Assembly: GCF_049310905.1 (NCBI RefSeq)
Contig: NZ_JBMEMN010000025.1
Coordinates: 1-44,500 of the forward strand
Origin: Gudongella sp049310905
GTDB lineage: Bacteria; Bacillota; Clostridia; Tissierellales; Tissierellaceae
Direction: 5' to 3'
Length of the DNA: 44,500 nt
Shown here: piece by piece, positions 1-7,867 of the stretch
Layout: each line of letters opens with the position of its first letter
Position numbering within the stretch: the first letter of the stretch is position 1
The notes under the pieces: model-generated
The model's input: the letters and a program-made list of their open reading frames with translations, nothing else
What the model was told of the DNA's origin: nothing
The model's database searches: none
Made by a program: the position numbers and the translations under genes

Positions 1-586
1 ATATCATGCCAACTTCATATCGAAGCTTACCATGTTCATATTGTTTTTGTACAAGTGCAAGGTTTTCTTCAGCTATTTTCAATTCTTTCTCTGTTTGCAA
101 TAAGTCAAAGTATGCCTTCTCGACATTATACTTAATCTGATTCTCGGTTGTGTCATGATTCCATTTTGCCATATTATAGACCAATTCAACCTGCTTCATT
201 GCTCCACCATTCTTGATCAGTGCCCTGTTTACATTTTCATCCGGTGTAACCTCATATCTTCTTGGTATTGATAGTCTATCCATCAAATCCAAGGCATCCT
301 CTGTATCCTTTATGGAACTTTTATTCTGCTTGTACTCCAATTCAGACTTCTCCATTTCAATTCTCTGTATTACCATCTCCTTACTGTTTACAATAGCGTA
401 ATCAATTGCTTCCTGGAGACTTAATTCCAATACTTCATCCTCAAAAATTTCTTCTTTAGAAAGTGACTCTTCAGATACTATCTCACTCTCTTCAACAGCT
501 GTCTCCTCGGCAAAAACTCTAGAATCACTTAATGAAATAAATGCCAAGGATACAATCAGTCCAAATATTATAGTATTGTTCTTCAT
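1..586 (-). CDS. TolC-like outer-membrane-efflux-type protein, N-terminal part (cut by window edge)
   Basis: The reading frame is open from an ATG at 586-584 to the left edge, so only about the first 195 residues are present. A GGGGAGGA ribosome site sits about 9 bases upstream. Residues 1-26 (MKNNTIIFGLIV...SRVFAEE) form a signal peptide. An acidic linker follows, then LSLQEAIDYAIVNSKEM and later KYNVEKAYFDLLQTEKELKIAEENL, which are the typical start and coiled-coil helices of the TolC/OEP family. Such proteins occur in monoderm Clostridia without a classical outer membrane, where their role is unclear; an envelope-export or adhesion role is inference. It is transcribed in the same direction as the SLH gene upstream, but a strong hairpin at 691-730 lies between them. 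The family call rests on motifs, and the C-terminal half is not visible. Confidence 0.7.
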   Translation of the reverse strand, partial: MKNNTIIFGLIVSLAFISLSDSRVFAEETAVEESEIVSEESLSKEEIFEDEVLELSLQEAIDYAIVNSKEMVIQRIEMEKSELEYKQNKSSIKDTEDALDLMDRLSIPRRYEVTPDENVNRALIKNGGAMKQVELVYNMAKWNHDTTENQIKYNVEKAYFDLLQTEKELKIAEENLALVQKQYEHGKLRYEVGMI

Positions 587-690
587 TATTTTATTCCTCC
601 CCTACTATGGCCTTCAGTAATATGTATATACCTGAATTATATCAAATGAAACATGGAAATGAAAGCAACTAAAGAAACAGTATCTTTTTT

Positions 691-730
691 AACATGAATA
701 AAGGCCCTCGAGAGGGCCTTTATTCATGTT
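691..730 (-). terminator. Terminator hairpin after the SLH gene
   Basis: An 18-bp perfect stem closes on a 4-base loop. On the minus strand the core AAAGGCCCTC/GAGGGCCTTT is followed by TTTATT. It lies 50 bp past the SLH gene stop and before the TolC-like gene. The long symmetric stem could act in either direction. Confidence 0.7.
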
Positions 731-782
731 AATATAATATTGTAGACATTATATAACTAATTTGCCTATATTATTATTTTAA

Positions 783-3545
783 TTATTTACTACTTACAGC
801 CGTAAAGCTTACTGCATCAAGTCTTGAAGGTGATGCATTAACAAGATCAGCAGTATAGTACAATTCTGCAACATAAGTTATACCATTAGTAAGTTCTGCA
901 GTTAAATCAACTGATGCAGTTGTTACATCTTCACCAGTAACAAATCCAAAGTCACCAATAATATTGGAATCTCTTGATGTTACAACTCTTACAGTATAAC
1001 CTGTTTCAGCTTTAAGTCCTTCAAGTTCGATAGCTCCTGCTGTAGTGTAAGTCATGTCTAGTCCAGTAACTACAGTTGCATCTGATGGATCAACTAGTAC
1101 ATAAGCTACCCAGTAGTTGCTGTCTTCATCAAACACTACATTTATTACATCGCCTTTTGTAACATCTCTTAGTCTAAGTTCTGCAAAATCATCATCAACA
1201 TCATAGATAACTGCGTCATCAATCAACTCAATAGTTACTGTTGCTGTACTAGTAGCAGTTTCCTTAACTACTATTTCATTATCTGAAACATCTACAGAAT
1301 CGACAATCCAATCTTTATCATAGTCTACTGATTTGATTTCGTCTATTTCATTTGAAGTATCTCCAACTACTAGAGTCCATATCATATCTTCAGCAGCAGT
1401 GTCAGGAATTATTGCACCATCTGCAGTAACAAATTCCATTTCTACACCAAATACTTCAATGGTAATTTCTAAGTCTCCGCCTCTTATTTCTCTGATATCA
1501 GTAACTAGACCAGTGTAGTCAGTAGTGTCTGTATCAGCATCTGTCATAGTTGCAAGAGCAACTTCTATTCTGCCATTCTTAACATAAGCAAATCCTTCTT
1601 CTACTTCTGAGAAATCTTCAACTTCTCCAAGTGTAGCTACTTCCTCAAAATCAAGATTTGTTGTGTCATACTCATAAAATACTACTGTACTTGACATTAG
1701 TCTGAAGTCTGCACTATCATCAGTTGCTACTTCAACTGCTGCGTAAGTGTCGTCAATCTCGAATCCTTCAGTAACTGTAGTTGCGTCATGATCAATTAAC
1801 ACATCAATTGCAAGCAGTTTTAGAGTCTCAAGATCTCCATCTTCATCAACTTCAACCTCAAACAAGAATGGCTCAGCATTGAGTTTAAACTCATCTGCTA
1901 CAGTAGTTATTGCTGCATTAGTAGTAAAGGTTGCTTGAGCATCAACTTCAACTGTGAAGTCACCGTCTTCGATAAAGCTCTTAGCAATATCCAACTCCAT
2001 CTCTTCGCCAAACTCGTTTAACAAATCAAGAGCTAGCATGTCTCCGCCTCTTCCAACATACGCTACAGCATTATCAATCAATACTGCGTAGAACTTGGAA
2101 GTTGCAGCTTCTCCAGTATCTCCTACCAATAGAACCACATCTTCATTGAAGTCAAGGAATGCTTCAACATCCATTTCTTCATCCATCATACCTTCAGCCA
2201 AGTCAGCTGTAAGGTCACCAAGATCTCCATCATCAAGATATTGAGCGTCTGAAGTCCATTTGTAGTCATCGCCTTCTAGTCTGAATCCATCTGTGTATAC
2301 TCTTGAGATTTCTCCCATTACGCTTTCATTGTAAGCTACAGCAAGTCCTTCATACTCTCCGCCAAGAACATCATCGTTAACAACGTAGAATACTACATCT
2401 CCTTCTTCAAGATCGTCAATGCTTACTGTCATTTCACCTTTAAGAACTACAAAGTCTTCAACATCAACTTCATCTTCGTTTAGGTCAAGAATCATTTCAT
2501 CATCGATTTCATCAACAAGAATGAATCCATCCATGTCATATCCTTCGAAGAATGAAACTTCATCGTCGCCATTGATTACAACTTTTGCAAAGTCTGCATC
2601 CATAACTACTACATCTTCTGCAACGTCATACTCGTCTTCTGACTTAACCATTTCAATTTCGTCAAGATCCGCGTTAGCGTCAACTGCTCCGAAAAGAATC
2701 TCATCTTCTAGAGTGTACACTATTATGTCGTCGCCATCTACCCAAGCTGTTATTTCTGCGCCTTCAAGAACAAAGAAATCAAATCCAGCAGGAGTAACAT
2801 ACTCATCGCCATCAAGCTCAATCTCCATGTCATCCATGTCTTGAACTTCTACAACACCATTAACTTTTTCAAATCCCATAAAGTCAAGAAGACGTTGCTC
2901 GTCAGTTCTGTCTTCTCCTGAAACGATCCATCTTGCATCGTCACCAGATCCAACTGATATCATCATTGGAATTTCAAGAGCATTGTCAGTCAACATTGCA
3001 ACCATACCTCTTGATGCCCAAGTTCCTTGAGTTGCTCTTACGTCATCCAATAGGTCAATCTCTTCAGCTACTATAAGGTAGCCGAATGGATATCCACCTT
3101 TTGCTTGTGCATCATTCTCATAACCAAGTGCTCTTACAAGCATAGTTACTGCTTCTTCATACTTAACTGGAGCTGCAGGTGCAAACATACCGTTTCCGAT
3201 TCCGTTTACAATTCCCATGCTCGCAGCTGTTCCAACGTATCCTGCTGCCCAATGGTTTGCAGGTACATCGCTGAATCCTGATGGAAGTCCGGCAGCTGCT
3301 ACAGCTACTCCCTCAAGACCTCTAGCTCTTACCGCTACAGCAGCAAATTCTGCTCTAGAGATTGAGTTATCTGGTCTAAAAGTTCCATCTGGGTAACCCT
3401 TAAGGACATTTAGTAATTCCAGTCTATCAACTGCCTCTTCATACATCGTATCTTTTACATCAGCAAAATCTGGTGCTGCTGATACGAAGCTGAAACTTGA
3501 TAAAACCATTACTAAAGCCAATACTAATGCTAAATGCTTCTTCAT
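783..3545 (-). CDS. SLH-domain S-layer-type surface protein
   Basis: This 920-aa secreted protein starts with a classical signal peptide (MKKHLALVLALVMVLSSFSFVSAA). Three SLH modules follow: about residues 26-75 (FADVKDTMYEEAVDRLELL...FRPDNSISRAEFA), 90-145 (FSDVPANHWAAGYV...NGMFAPAAPVKYEEA) and a more divergent third to about 200. SLH modules bind pyruvylated secondary cell-wall polymer. The remaining 700 residues are very acidic, rich in Asp/Glu beta-type segments, and resemble no enzyme I recognise; a structural S-layer role is the simplest reading. Two start codons are possible: TTG at 3548 and ATG at 3545. The AGGAGGG at 3554-3560 is 8 bases from the ATG and 5 from the TTG, so I chose the ATG. 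Two promoters and a long leader suggest strong expression. Confidence 0.9.
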   Translation of the reverse strand: MKKHLALVLALVMVLSSFSFVSAAPDFADVKDTMYEEAVDRLELLNVLKGYPDGTFRPDNSISRAEFAAVAVRARGLEGVAVAAAGLPSGFSDVPANHWAAGYVGTAASMGIVNGIGNGMFAPAAPVKYEEAVTMLVRALGYENDAQAKGGYPFGYLIVAEEIDLLDDVRATQGTWASRGMVAMLTDNALEIPMMISVGSGDDARWIVSGEDRTDEQRLLDFMGFEKVNGVVEVQDMDDMEIELDGDEYVTPAGFDFFVLEGAEITAWVDGDDIIVYTLEDEILFGAVDANADLDEIEMVKSEDEYDVAEDVVVMDADFAKVVINGDDEVSFFEGYDMDGFILVDEIDDEMILDLNEDEVDVEDFVVLKGEMTVSIDDLEEGDVVFYVVNDDVLGGEYEGLAVAYNESVMGEISRVYTDGFRLEGDDYKWTSDAQYLDDGDLGDLTADLAEGMMDEEMDVEAFLDFNEDVVLLVGDTGEAATSKFYAVLIDNAVAYVGRGGDMLALDLLNEFGEEMELDIAKSFIEDGDFTVEVDAQATFTTNAAITTVADEFKLNAEPFLFEVEVDEDGDLETLKLLAIDVLIDHDATTVTEGFEIDDTYAAVEVATDDSADFRLMSSTVVFYEYDTTNLDFEEVATLGEVEDFSEVEEGFAYVKNGRIEVALATMTDADTDTTDYTGLVTDIREIRGGDLEITIEVFGVEMEFVTADGAIIPDTAAEDMIWTLVVGDTSNEIDEIKSVDYDKDWIVDSVDVSDNEIVVKETATSTATVTIELIDDAVIYDVDDDFAELRLRDVTKGDVINVVFDEDSNYWVAYVLVDPSDATVVTGLDMTYTTAGAIELEGLKAETGYTVRVVTSRDSNIIGDFGFVTGEDVTTASVDLTAELTNGITYVAELYYTADLVNASPSRLDAVSFTAVSSK

Positions 3546-3640
3546 CAATAAAACCCTCCTTATAATGTATATTATATTTTCTGAAGGAATGAAGTATTCT
3601 GTCAGTGGGTCATTCCCTCGAAACCCCTCTGACTCTTGCT

Positions 3641-3679
3641 GTAGAAAATGGTAAAATATTCAATTTACCATCATTCTAC
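3641..3679 (-). promoter_or_regulatory. 5'-end stem-loop of the SLH-gene mRNA
   Basis: Outer arms GTAGAA/TTCTAC and inner arms ATGGTAAA/TTTACCAT form a long hairpin with an AT-rich loop. Its outer edge coincides with the start site predicted from the proximal -10 box (3685-3690). A second inverted pair, GGAATGA/TCATTCC, lies nearer the gene at about 3584-3614. A stem-loop at the extreme 5' end is a known mRNA-stabilising arrangement for abundant proteins; that role is inferred here. Confidence 0.55.
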
Positions 3680-3684
3680 ACTTG

Positions 3685-3713
3685 ATTATAGCATTACACC
3701 ACCCTTAAATCAA
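3685..3713 (-). promoter_or_regulatory. Proximal sigma-A promoter of the SLH gene
   Basis: On the minus strand TTGATT (3713-3708) and TATAAT (3690-3685) are separated by 17 bases, and a TGC element precedes the -10. The resulting leader is about 130 nt. Confidence 0.75.
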
Positions 3714-3781
3714 GATTAAGATGGCTGTGTAATGAATTTGTAATATAGGAAACACTCCTAAATTACGTGCTTCATGTATGT

Positions 3782-3850
3782 ATTATACCACGGCAACTTT
3801 GATATTAACATTACAAGCGTATTACAAATAGGAGTCTTGCTTGTAATATA
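3782..3850 (-). promoter_or_regulatory. Distal promoter and TTGTAAT repeats upstream of the SLH gene
   Basis: An extended -10 (TGGTATAAT, core 3787-3782) has no good -35. Upstream on the minus strand the heptamer TTGTAAT occurs twice, 11 bp apart, and an inverted ATTACAA lies farther up. This could be an activator-dependent promoter. The rest of the 514-bp gap between 3545 and 4060 is AT-rich sequence in which I see no gene. Confidence 0.45.
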
Positions 3851-4010
3851 CCTGTATGTACGGCTATTGATCGGTTCAAACTACGCTTTGTGTATTAAGC
3901 TTAGATCTAATAGGTAATATCTAAGAACTAAGAAGTAATAAAAAGACAGCTAATAGTTAATAACTAAAATTTAAGGGATGAAAGAGATAATATCTATGAG
4001 GTAATAATTA

Positions 4011-4053
4011 AAAAGAAGCTAGCTTTGTTTGTTACTCTAACAAGCCAGCCTCT
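4011..4053 (-). terminator. Possible terminator after the four-helix-bundle gene
   Basis: On the minus strand GCTGGCTTGTT can pair, with a bulge, with the AACAAACAAAGCTAGC segment, and TTCTTTTTAATT follows. The stem is imperfect. Confidence 0.4.
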
Positions 4054-4059
4054 AATTAA

Positions 4060-4425
4060 TTACTTGCTTTGATTGTTTAACTTCTTCTTGCAGGTGACCA
4101 CAGTTGAATGCAGAATTCTAAGAAGCTCCTCACAATCATTTCTCAATTCAAAATAATGCTGCTTGGTAATATAGTCTGTTCGGTAAAGAAGCTCGAGCCA
4201 GTACAATGTTTCATTGGATTCTTTCAAGGCTATACTCATCTTGTGAATAAAGTCCAAATCACTCTGTGCAAATTTAGCTTCCCGAATATTTGCTCCTATG
4301 CTGGTGCCACTTCTTACTATCTGTTTCGACATAATGAACTCTTTTTTCTCTTGCAACTCTTTGCTCAGGTTTATTATTTTGATTGAAAAACCCATACTCT
4401 TAGTTGACAGTATTGTTTCAGCCAT
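4060..4425 (-). CDS. Four-helix-bundle protein (S23/23S rRNA intervening-sequence family)
   Basis: This 121-aa, wholly helical protein contains the family hallmarks: FIMSKQIVRSGTSIGANIREA at residues 30-50, followed by SDLDFIHKMSIALKESNETLYWLELL and a third helix pair. The family was first found encoded inside 23S rRNA intervening sequences; free-standing copies are common and their molecular function is not established. The start ATG has GGAGG 6 bases upstream. The gene is bracketed by short purine/pyrimidine-rich direct repeats (see 4453-4500 and about 3920-4010), unlike its neighbours, which suggests it arrived as a small inserted cassette between the S41 protease and SLH genes. The family assignment is secure and the function is unknown. 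Confidence 0.88.
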   Translation of the reverse strand: MAETILSTKSMGFSIKIINLSKELQEKKEFIMSKQIVRSGTSIGANIREAKFAQSDLDFIHKMSIALKESNETLYWLELLYRTDYITKQHYFELRNDCEELLRILHSTVVTCKKKLNNQSK

Positions 4426-4452
4426 AATTCCTCCATAGCAATGTTTTTAATC

Positions 4453-4500
4453 TTACTTTTACCTCTTACCTCTTACTTCTTACCTTTAGCTCTGTCCTTT
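4453..4500. repeat. Short direct repeats beside the four-helix-bundle gene
   Basis: The plus strand holds tandem copies of a TTACCTC/TTACTTC unit. The complementary purine-rich theme (GAAGTAA, GAGGTAA) recurs on the plus strand on the other side of the gene at about 3928-4005. I infer these are edges of an inserted cassette. Confidence 0.5.
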
Positions 4501-4504
4501 ATCT

Positions 4505-5626
4505 TTACTGTAATAGTTCAATAGCTCTTTGTAATTGAAGATCAAGTCTTTCTATGTTCTCAACAACTATGTCCGGTTCTATTCCTATTCCGTGGATGCT
4601 TCTGTATTTTGGCGTAAGGTATTCTGCTGTTGTCATTTTAATAAGACTTCCGTTCTCCAAAGGTATGATACTTTGAACTATTCCCTTGCCAAATGTTTTC
4701 TTTCCTATTATAGTACCTGCATTTCTGTCTCTTATCGCTCCTGCAAGTATTTCTGATGCAGAGGCACTGTTTTCGTTAACCAACAATACCAGATCGTAAT
4801 CCGGTACTTCGTTGTAGGATGAATATGTTAAAAGGGCTGAGTTCTTTTCCCTAATATGAACTATTGGTCCTTCGGCTACGAACTCCTTAGCTATCTTTAC
4901 TGCCTGATCTAGTAGACCGCCTGGATTATCCCTTAAATCAAGTATGATTTTTCTTATACCTGATTTGTTGAATTGACCGAGGGCTCTTCTTGTTTCGATT
5001 GCAGCTGTCTGGCTGAACTCGCTTAGATTTATATATCCAATTCCTTCTTCTATCTCACTGTATGCTACTGGATTGATTACTATCTCATCCCTAATAATCT
5101 CAAAGTACAGGATATCATCCACCCCTGATCTCTTTATTCCAAGCTTCACTGTTGTACCCTTGACTCCCTTTATCATGCTGGATGCTTCTGAGAGGGGCAT
5201 GTCTCTCGTGTCAATTCCATCTATTGAAATTATTACATCCTCAGGCAGTAATCCTGCTTCTCTTGCATTGGCTCCTTCAATTGTATCTACTATGGTAATG
5301 TAGTTTTCTTCCTTTTCAATATATATACCTATCCCTGTAAAGAATCCCATCAGCTCCATATACAGTTCTGATGCTTCCTCTGGAGTGTAGTAGTCGCTGT
5401 AAGGATCAATCGCTTGAAGCATTCCCTTAAGTCCACCTTCAATTACTGCCTTGTTGTCTAGTTCAAGAGGATATGCTTCCTGAATGAAATTGTATACTTC
5501 AGTCATCAGTTCCAAATCCGCTTCTGTTTCAAAGGATTGTATGTTACCCAATGAGGATTCCTGAGCGAATACGGTTGTTGGTAATAGTAGGGATACTACT
5601 AATAGTAATGTTAAAAGTTTTTTCAT
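4505..5626 (-). CDS. S41 family C-terminal processing peptidase (CtpA/CtpB type)
   Basis: This 373-aa protein has an N-terminal signal peptide (MKKLLTLLLVVSLLLPTTVFAQ), a PDZ domain at about residues 92-165 and an S41 catalytic domain to the C-terminus. The nucleophile block SASASEILAGA lies at 287-297 and GKKTFGKG at 308-315; by motif alignment and spacing the probable Ser/Lys dyad is Ser289 and Lys314. DLRDNPGGLLDQAV at 230-243 is also typical. These proteases cleave exported proteins outside the membrane. It lacks the C-terminal peptidoglycan-binding domain found in some family members. AGGTG and GGAGG lie just upstream of the ATG. The upstream gap holds a dispersed repeat, so it is probably transcribed on its own. 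The substrate is unknown. Confidence 0.93.
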   Translation of the reverse strand: MKKLLTLLLVVSLLLPTTVFAQESSLGNIQSFETEADLELMTEVYNFIQEAYPLELDNKAVIEGGLKGMLQAIDPYSDYYTPEEASELYMELMGFFTGIGIYIEKEENYITIVDTIEGANAREAGLLPEDVIISIDGIDTRDMPLSEASSMIKGVKGTTVKLGIKRSGVDDILYFEIIRDEIVINPVAYSEIEEGIGYINLSEFSQTAAIETRRALGQFNKSGIRKIILDLRDNPGGLLDQAVKIAKEFVAEGPIVHIREKNSALLTYSSYNEVPDYDLVLLVNENSASASEILAGAIRDRNAGTIIGKKTFGKGIVQSIIPLENGSLIKMTTAEYLTPKYRSIHGIGIEPDIVVENIERLDLQLQRAIELLQ

Positions 5627-5649
5627 TTGACACCTCCGGGTTAATTCAG

Positions 5650-5815
5650 TTCATACCCTATCAATGAAATATATCGAAATCAAAGATTTCGGATACTTCT
5701 ATTGCTGGGCACGTGGCAAATCTAATTTCTCAATTCTCAATTATTATGGTAAAGCTCTGGGGTCAAGATTCTTCAGCTTAGCTTCAGGATGACAGACTTA
5801 ATTCATAATTATTTG
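5650..5815. repeat. Dispersed intergenic repeat, copy R1
   Basis: The block ACCCTATCAATGAAATATAT, a GCTGGGCAC segment and GGTCAAGATTCTTCAG followed by a CAGGATGACAGA end recur in the same order and orientation at 19547-19700 (copy R2). The last part also recurs at 15468-15560 (R3). No open frame is conserved. It fills the 237-bp gap between the LTA-synthase-like and S41 genes. Confidence 0.7.
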
Positions 5816-5863
5816 GGTAGTTTTCAAGGGTCTGAAATCCTTTCTGCTAGTCGGGATAACAAT

Positions 5864-7705
5864 TTATTTATATATTGTACTCTTGGACTTGTTAATTACT
5901 CTTACCAAGTCATTGTCCAATATATAATTTGATAGTGTTATCTCCTGTATCGCTCTGTTGCTTAGATTCTTGAATTTATTGATGTCTATTGATTCTCTGG
6001 TTATTCTGTCATACGCTCTACTGTGCTCATATATATCATCCCTGGACATTTCAAATACTGCTTCCTCAGTTATCACTGAACCTGGTTTCATAAAGCTTAC
6101 AGGGTAAACATAGTTTCTTGTCTGAAGGTTATTCAGGTCTCTACCGAATATTATACCCTTATCTATTGGATATCCCATGATATTTGCCATTGTTGGATAG
6201 AAATCAATCTGGCTTCCAATTGTGGAGATTTCAATTCCAAGGGTTTCTCCAGGTATGTTGATTATCAGTGGAACATTCATCATATGGTCAAAGTCATATG
6301 TTGTATGGAGGTAATCTGTCATAAGCTCCTGGTCTATTTCATTGACAGCATTCATCCCAAAGTGATCTCCGTAGATTGCCAGTACTGAGTTTTCAAGCAA
6401 GCCCTGCTCTTCCAGATTATCGATAAATTTTCCAAGCTCCTTGTCAGTATAATGTATAGCATGAAGATAGTCTCCTAGAATTGTGCCCTTATGCTCAGGT
6501 TTTAGCTGCAGATGTTGGTCCTCCTCATGCATCTCAAATGGTGTATGACTTGTCAAGGTTACCATAAATGCATAGTAAGGATTATCATCCACCTGATCAA
6601 GCTCCTTTAGGTATTCCAAAGATTGCTCGAAAAAATCTTCATCCTTCATACCAAAACCTACTTCTTCTTCAAACTGGAAATTATCCTCTGCTATAAATCT
6701 TTGAAAGCCCTGGTTTACATATGCCTCTTCCCTGTTCCAGAAGTCTCTTTCATACCCATGGAAAGCCCAGGCAGTATAATCGTTATCTCTTAAAAGCCAT
6801 GGTAGACCGTAGTAGTTATTCTCCTCATACTCCAAATATGTGGGCTCTCCCAATGAAGGGTACAGTGAATTGTGAGATACAAATTCTGCATCCGAGGTAT
6901 TTCCCTTTCCAACAAGTTGAAAGTAGTTATTATAGTATAATGATGATTCACTGTTTGCAAGCCTGTTTAAATTCGGGGTGATTTCCTGTCCAAGATATGT
7001 TCGTCCAATTAAAAAGTCCTGAAGTGCTTCCACCTGAATCACTATAAGGTTCTTCCCTTCTCCGACTCCAGTGTAGTTGCCATTTATAAGATTCCTTCGC
7101 ATACGTATCCTTTCCATGCGGTAGTCCATTGTCAGTACTTGTGCAGCTGCCTTATGTTCCCTTACAATACTACGACCTATATCTATTGTATGGTACAAGA
7201 ATAGTTCCTGCGCAGCAACGGAAGTCATTTGTCCTGTGTATCCAAAATACTGAATCAGAATTGCCAATGCTACTATTCCTGTGATAAGTGCATTTGGTTT
7301 GTACTTGAAGGGAATCTTCTTTACTGGATCATAGTTTCTTTTTACATGCTTAAAATAATAATATACTATTGGCAACTCCATTAGTAGAGCTATCTTCTTG
7401 AAATCGATCAGAAATTTGAGATTATCCCCCACATTTACAAGTTGGGGTATCTGTCCTATTACATTAACGGATGTCAGACTGTTAAACTGTGTGAAGTATG
7501 CTCCGTTTATGAGCATGAGGAGAGATACAAAGCCATAGAATCCAAAGATATATGCAAATCTTCTCTTGCCTTTAATCCTTTTTATCAGCTGAAGGATTAC
7601 TACGCTTATAAAGAAGCTTGTAAGAATAACTCCTAATCTATTGTGTTCAACTCTTATTACCCCTGTATATATTATAAATTTTATCAATAGTAATAATTCA
7701 AGCAT
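5864..7705 (-). CDS. LTA synthase family sulfatase (membrane phosphoglycerol transferase type)
   Basis: This 613-aa protein has several N-terminal membrane helices (about residues 1-160, including ILTSFFISVVILQLI and ALITGIVALAILIQYFGY) followed by an extracellular alkaline-phosphatase-fold domain. The catalytic hallmarks are present: the metal-binding Glu in VIQVEALQDF, the Thr nucleophile in GNTSDAEF, and the metal ligands Asp-His in YGDHFGMN. SHTPFEM is also typical. Such enzymes transfer glycerol-phosphate from phosphatidylglycerol to build lipoteichoic acid, though some act on other glycolipids or as primases. The start ATG has AGGAGTG 8-9 bases upstream. The neighbours are surface and secretion genes, which fits envelope biogenesis. 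The precise acceptor cannot be told from sequence. Confidence 0.92.
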   Translation of the reverse strand: MLELLLLIKFIIYTGVIRVEHNRLGVILTSFFISVVILQLIKRIKGKRRFAYIFGFYGFVSLLMLINGAYFTQFNSLTSVNVIGQIPQLVNVGDNLKFLIDFKKIALLMELPIVYYYFKHVKRNYDPVKKIPFKYKPNALITGIVALAILIQYFGYTGQMTSVAAQELFLYHTIDIGRSIVREHKAAAQVLTMDYRMERIRMRRNLINGNYTGVGEGKNLIVIQVEALQDFLIGRTYLGQEITPNLNRLANSESSLYYNNYFQLVGKGNTSDAEFVSHNSLYPSLGEPTYLEYEENNYYGLPWLLRDNDYTAWAFHGYERDFWNREEAYVNQGFQRFIAEDNFQFEEEVGFGMKDEDFFEQSLEYLKELDQVDDNPYYAFMVTLTSHTPFEMHEEDQHLQLKPEHKGTILGDYLHAIHYTDKELGKFIDNLEEQGLLENSVLAIYGDHFGMNAVNEIDQELMTDYLHTTYDFDHMMNVPLIINIPGETLGIEISTIGSQIDFYPTMANIMGYPIDKGIIFGRDLNNLQTRNYVYPVSFMKPGSVITEEAVFEMSRDDIYEHSRAYDRITRESIDINKFKNLSNRAIQEITLSNYILDNDLVRVINKSKSTIYK

Positions 7706-7788
7706 CTAATGTCACTCCTGTTTGGTACTTCACTTTTCTTATGTCTCATATACCCTATGATGTCTTTTAAACTCTTACGATAGAATTA

Positions 7789-7839
7789 CAAAAAAGATTC
7801 AGGGTGTACACTACTCAAAATATAGTGTACACCCTGAAT
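7789..7839 (-). terminator. Terminator of the LPXTG B-repeat operon
   Basis: A perfect 17-bp stem (ATTCAGGGTGTACACTA and its complement) with a 9-base loop is followed on the minus strand by CTTTTTTG. It lies 29 bp past the stop at 7868. Confidence 0.92.
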
Positions 7840-7867
7840 GATTTTTGTTCAACTTCAGTTTATTATT

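Noticed and set aside
2419..2844. Plus-strand Ser-rich 141-codon frame inside the SLH gene
   Set aside because: It is the antisense of an Asp/Glu-rich coding sequence, which yields Ser/Thr-rich frames, and it has no ribosome site or family resemblance.
3549..4059. A hidden small gene or CRISPR array in the gap upstream of the SLH gene
   Set aside because: No frame with a ribosome site and no regularly spaced repeats were seen; promoters and a leader hairpin explain the structure.
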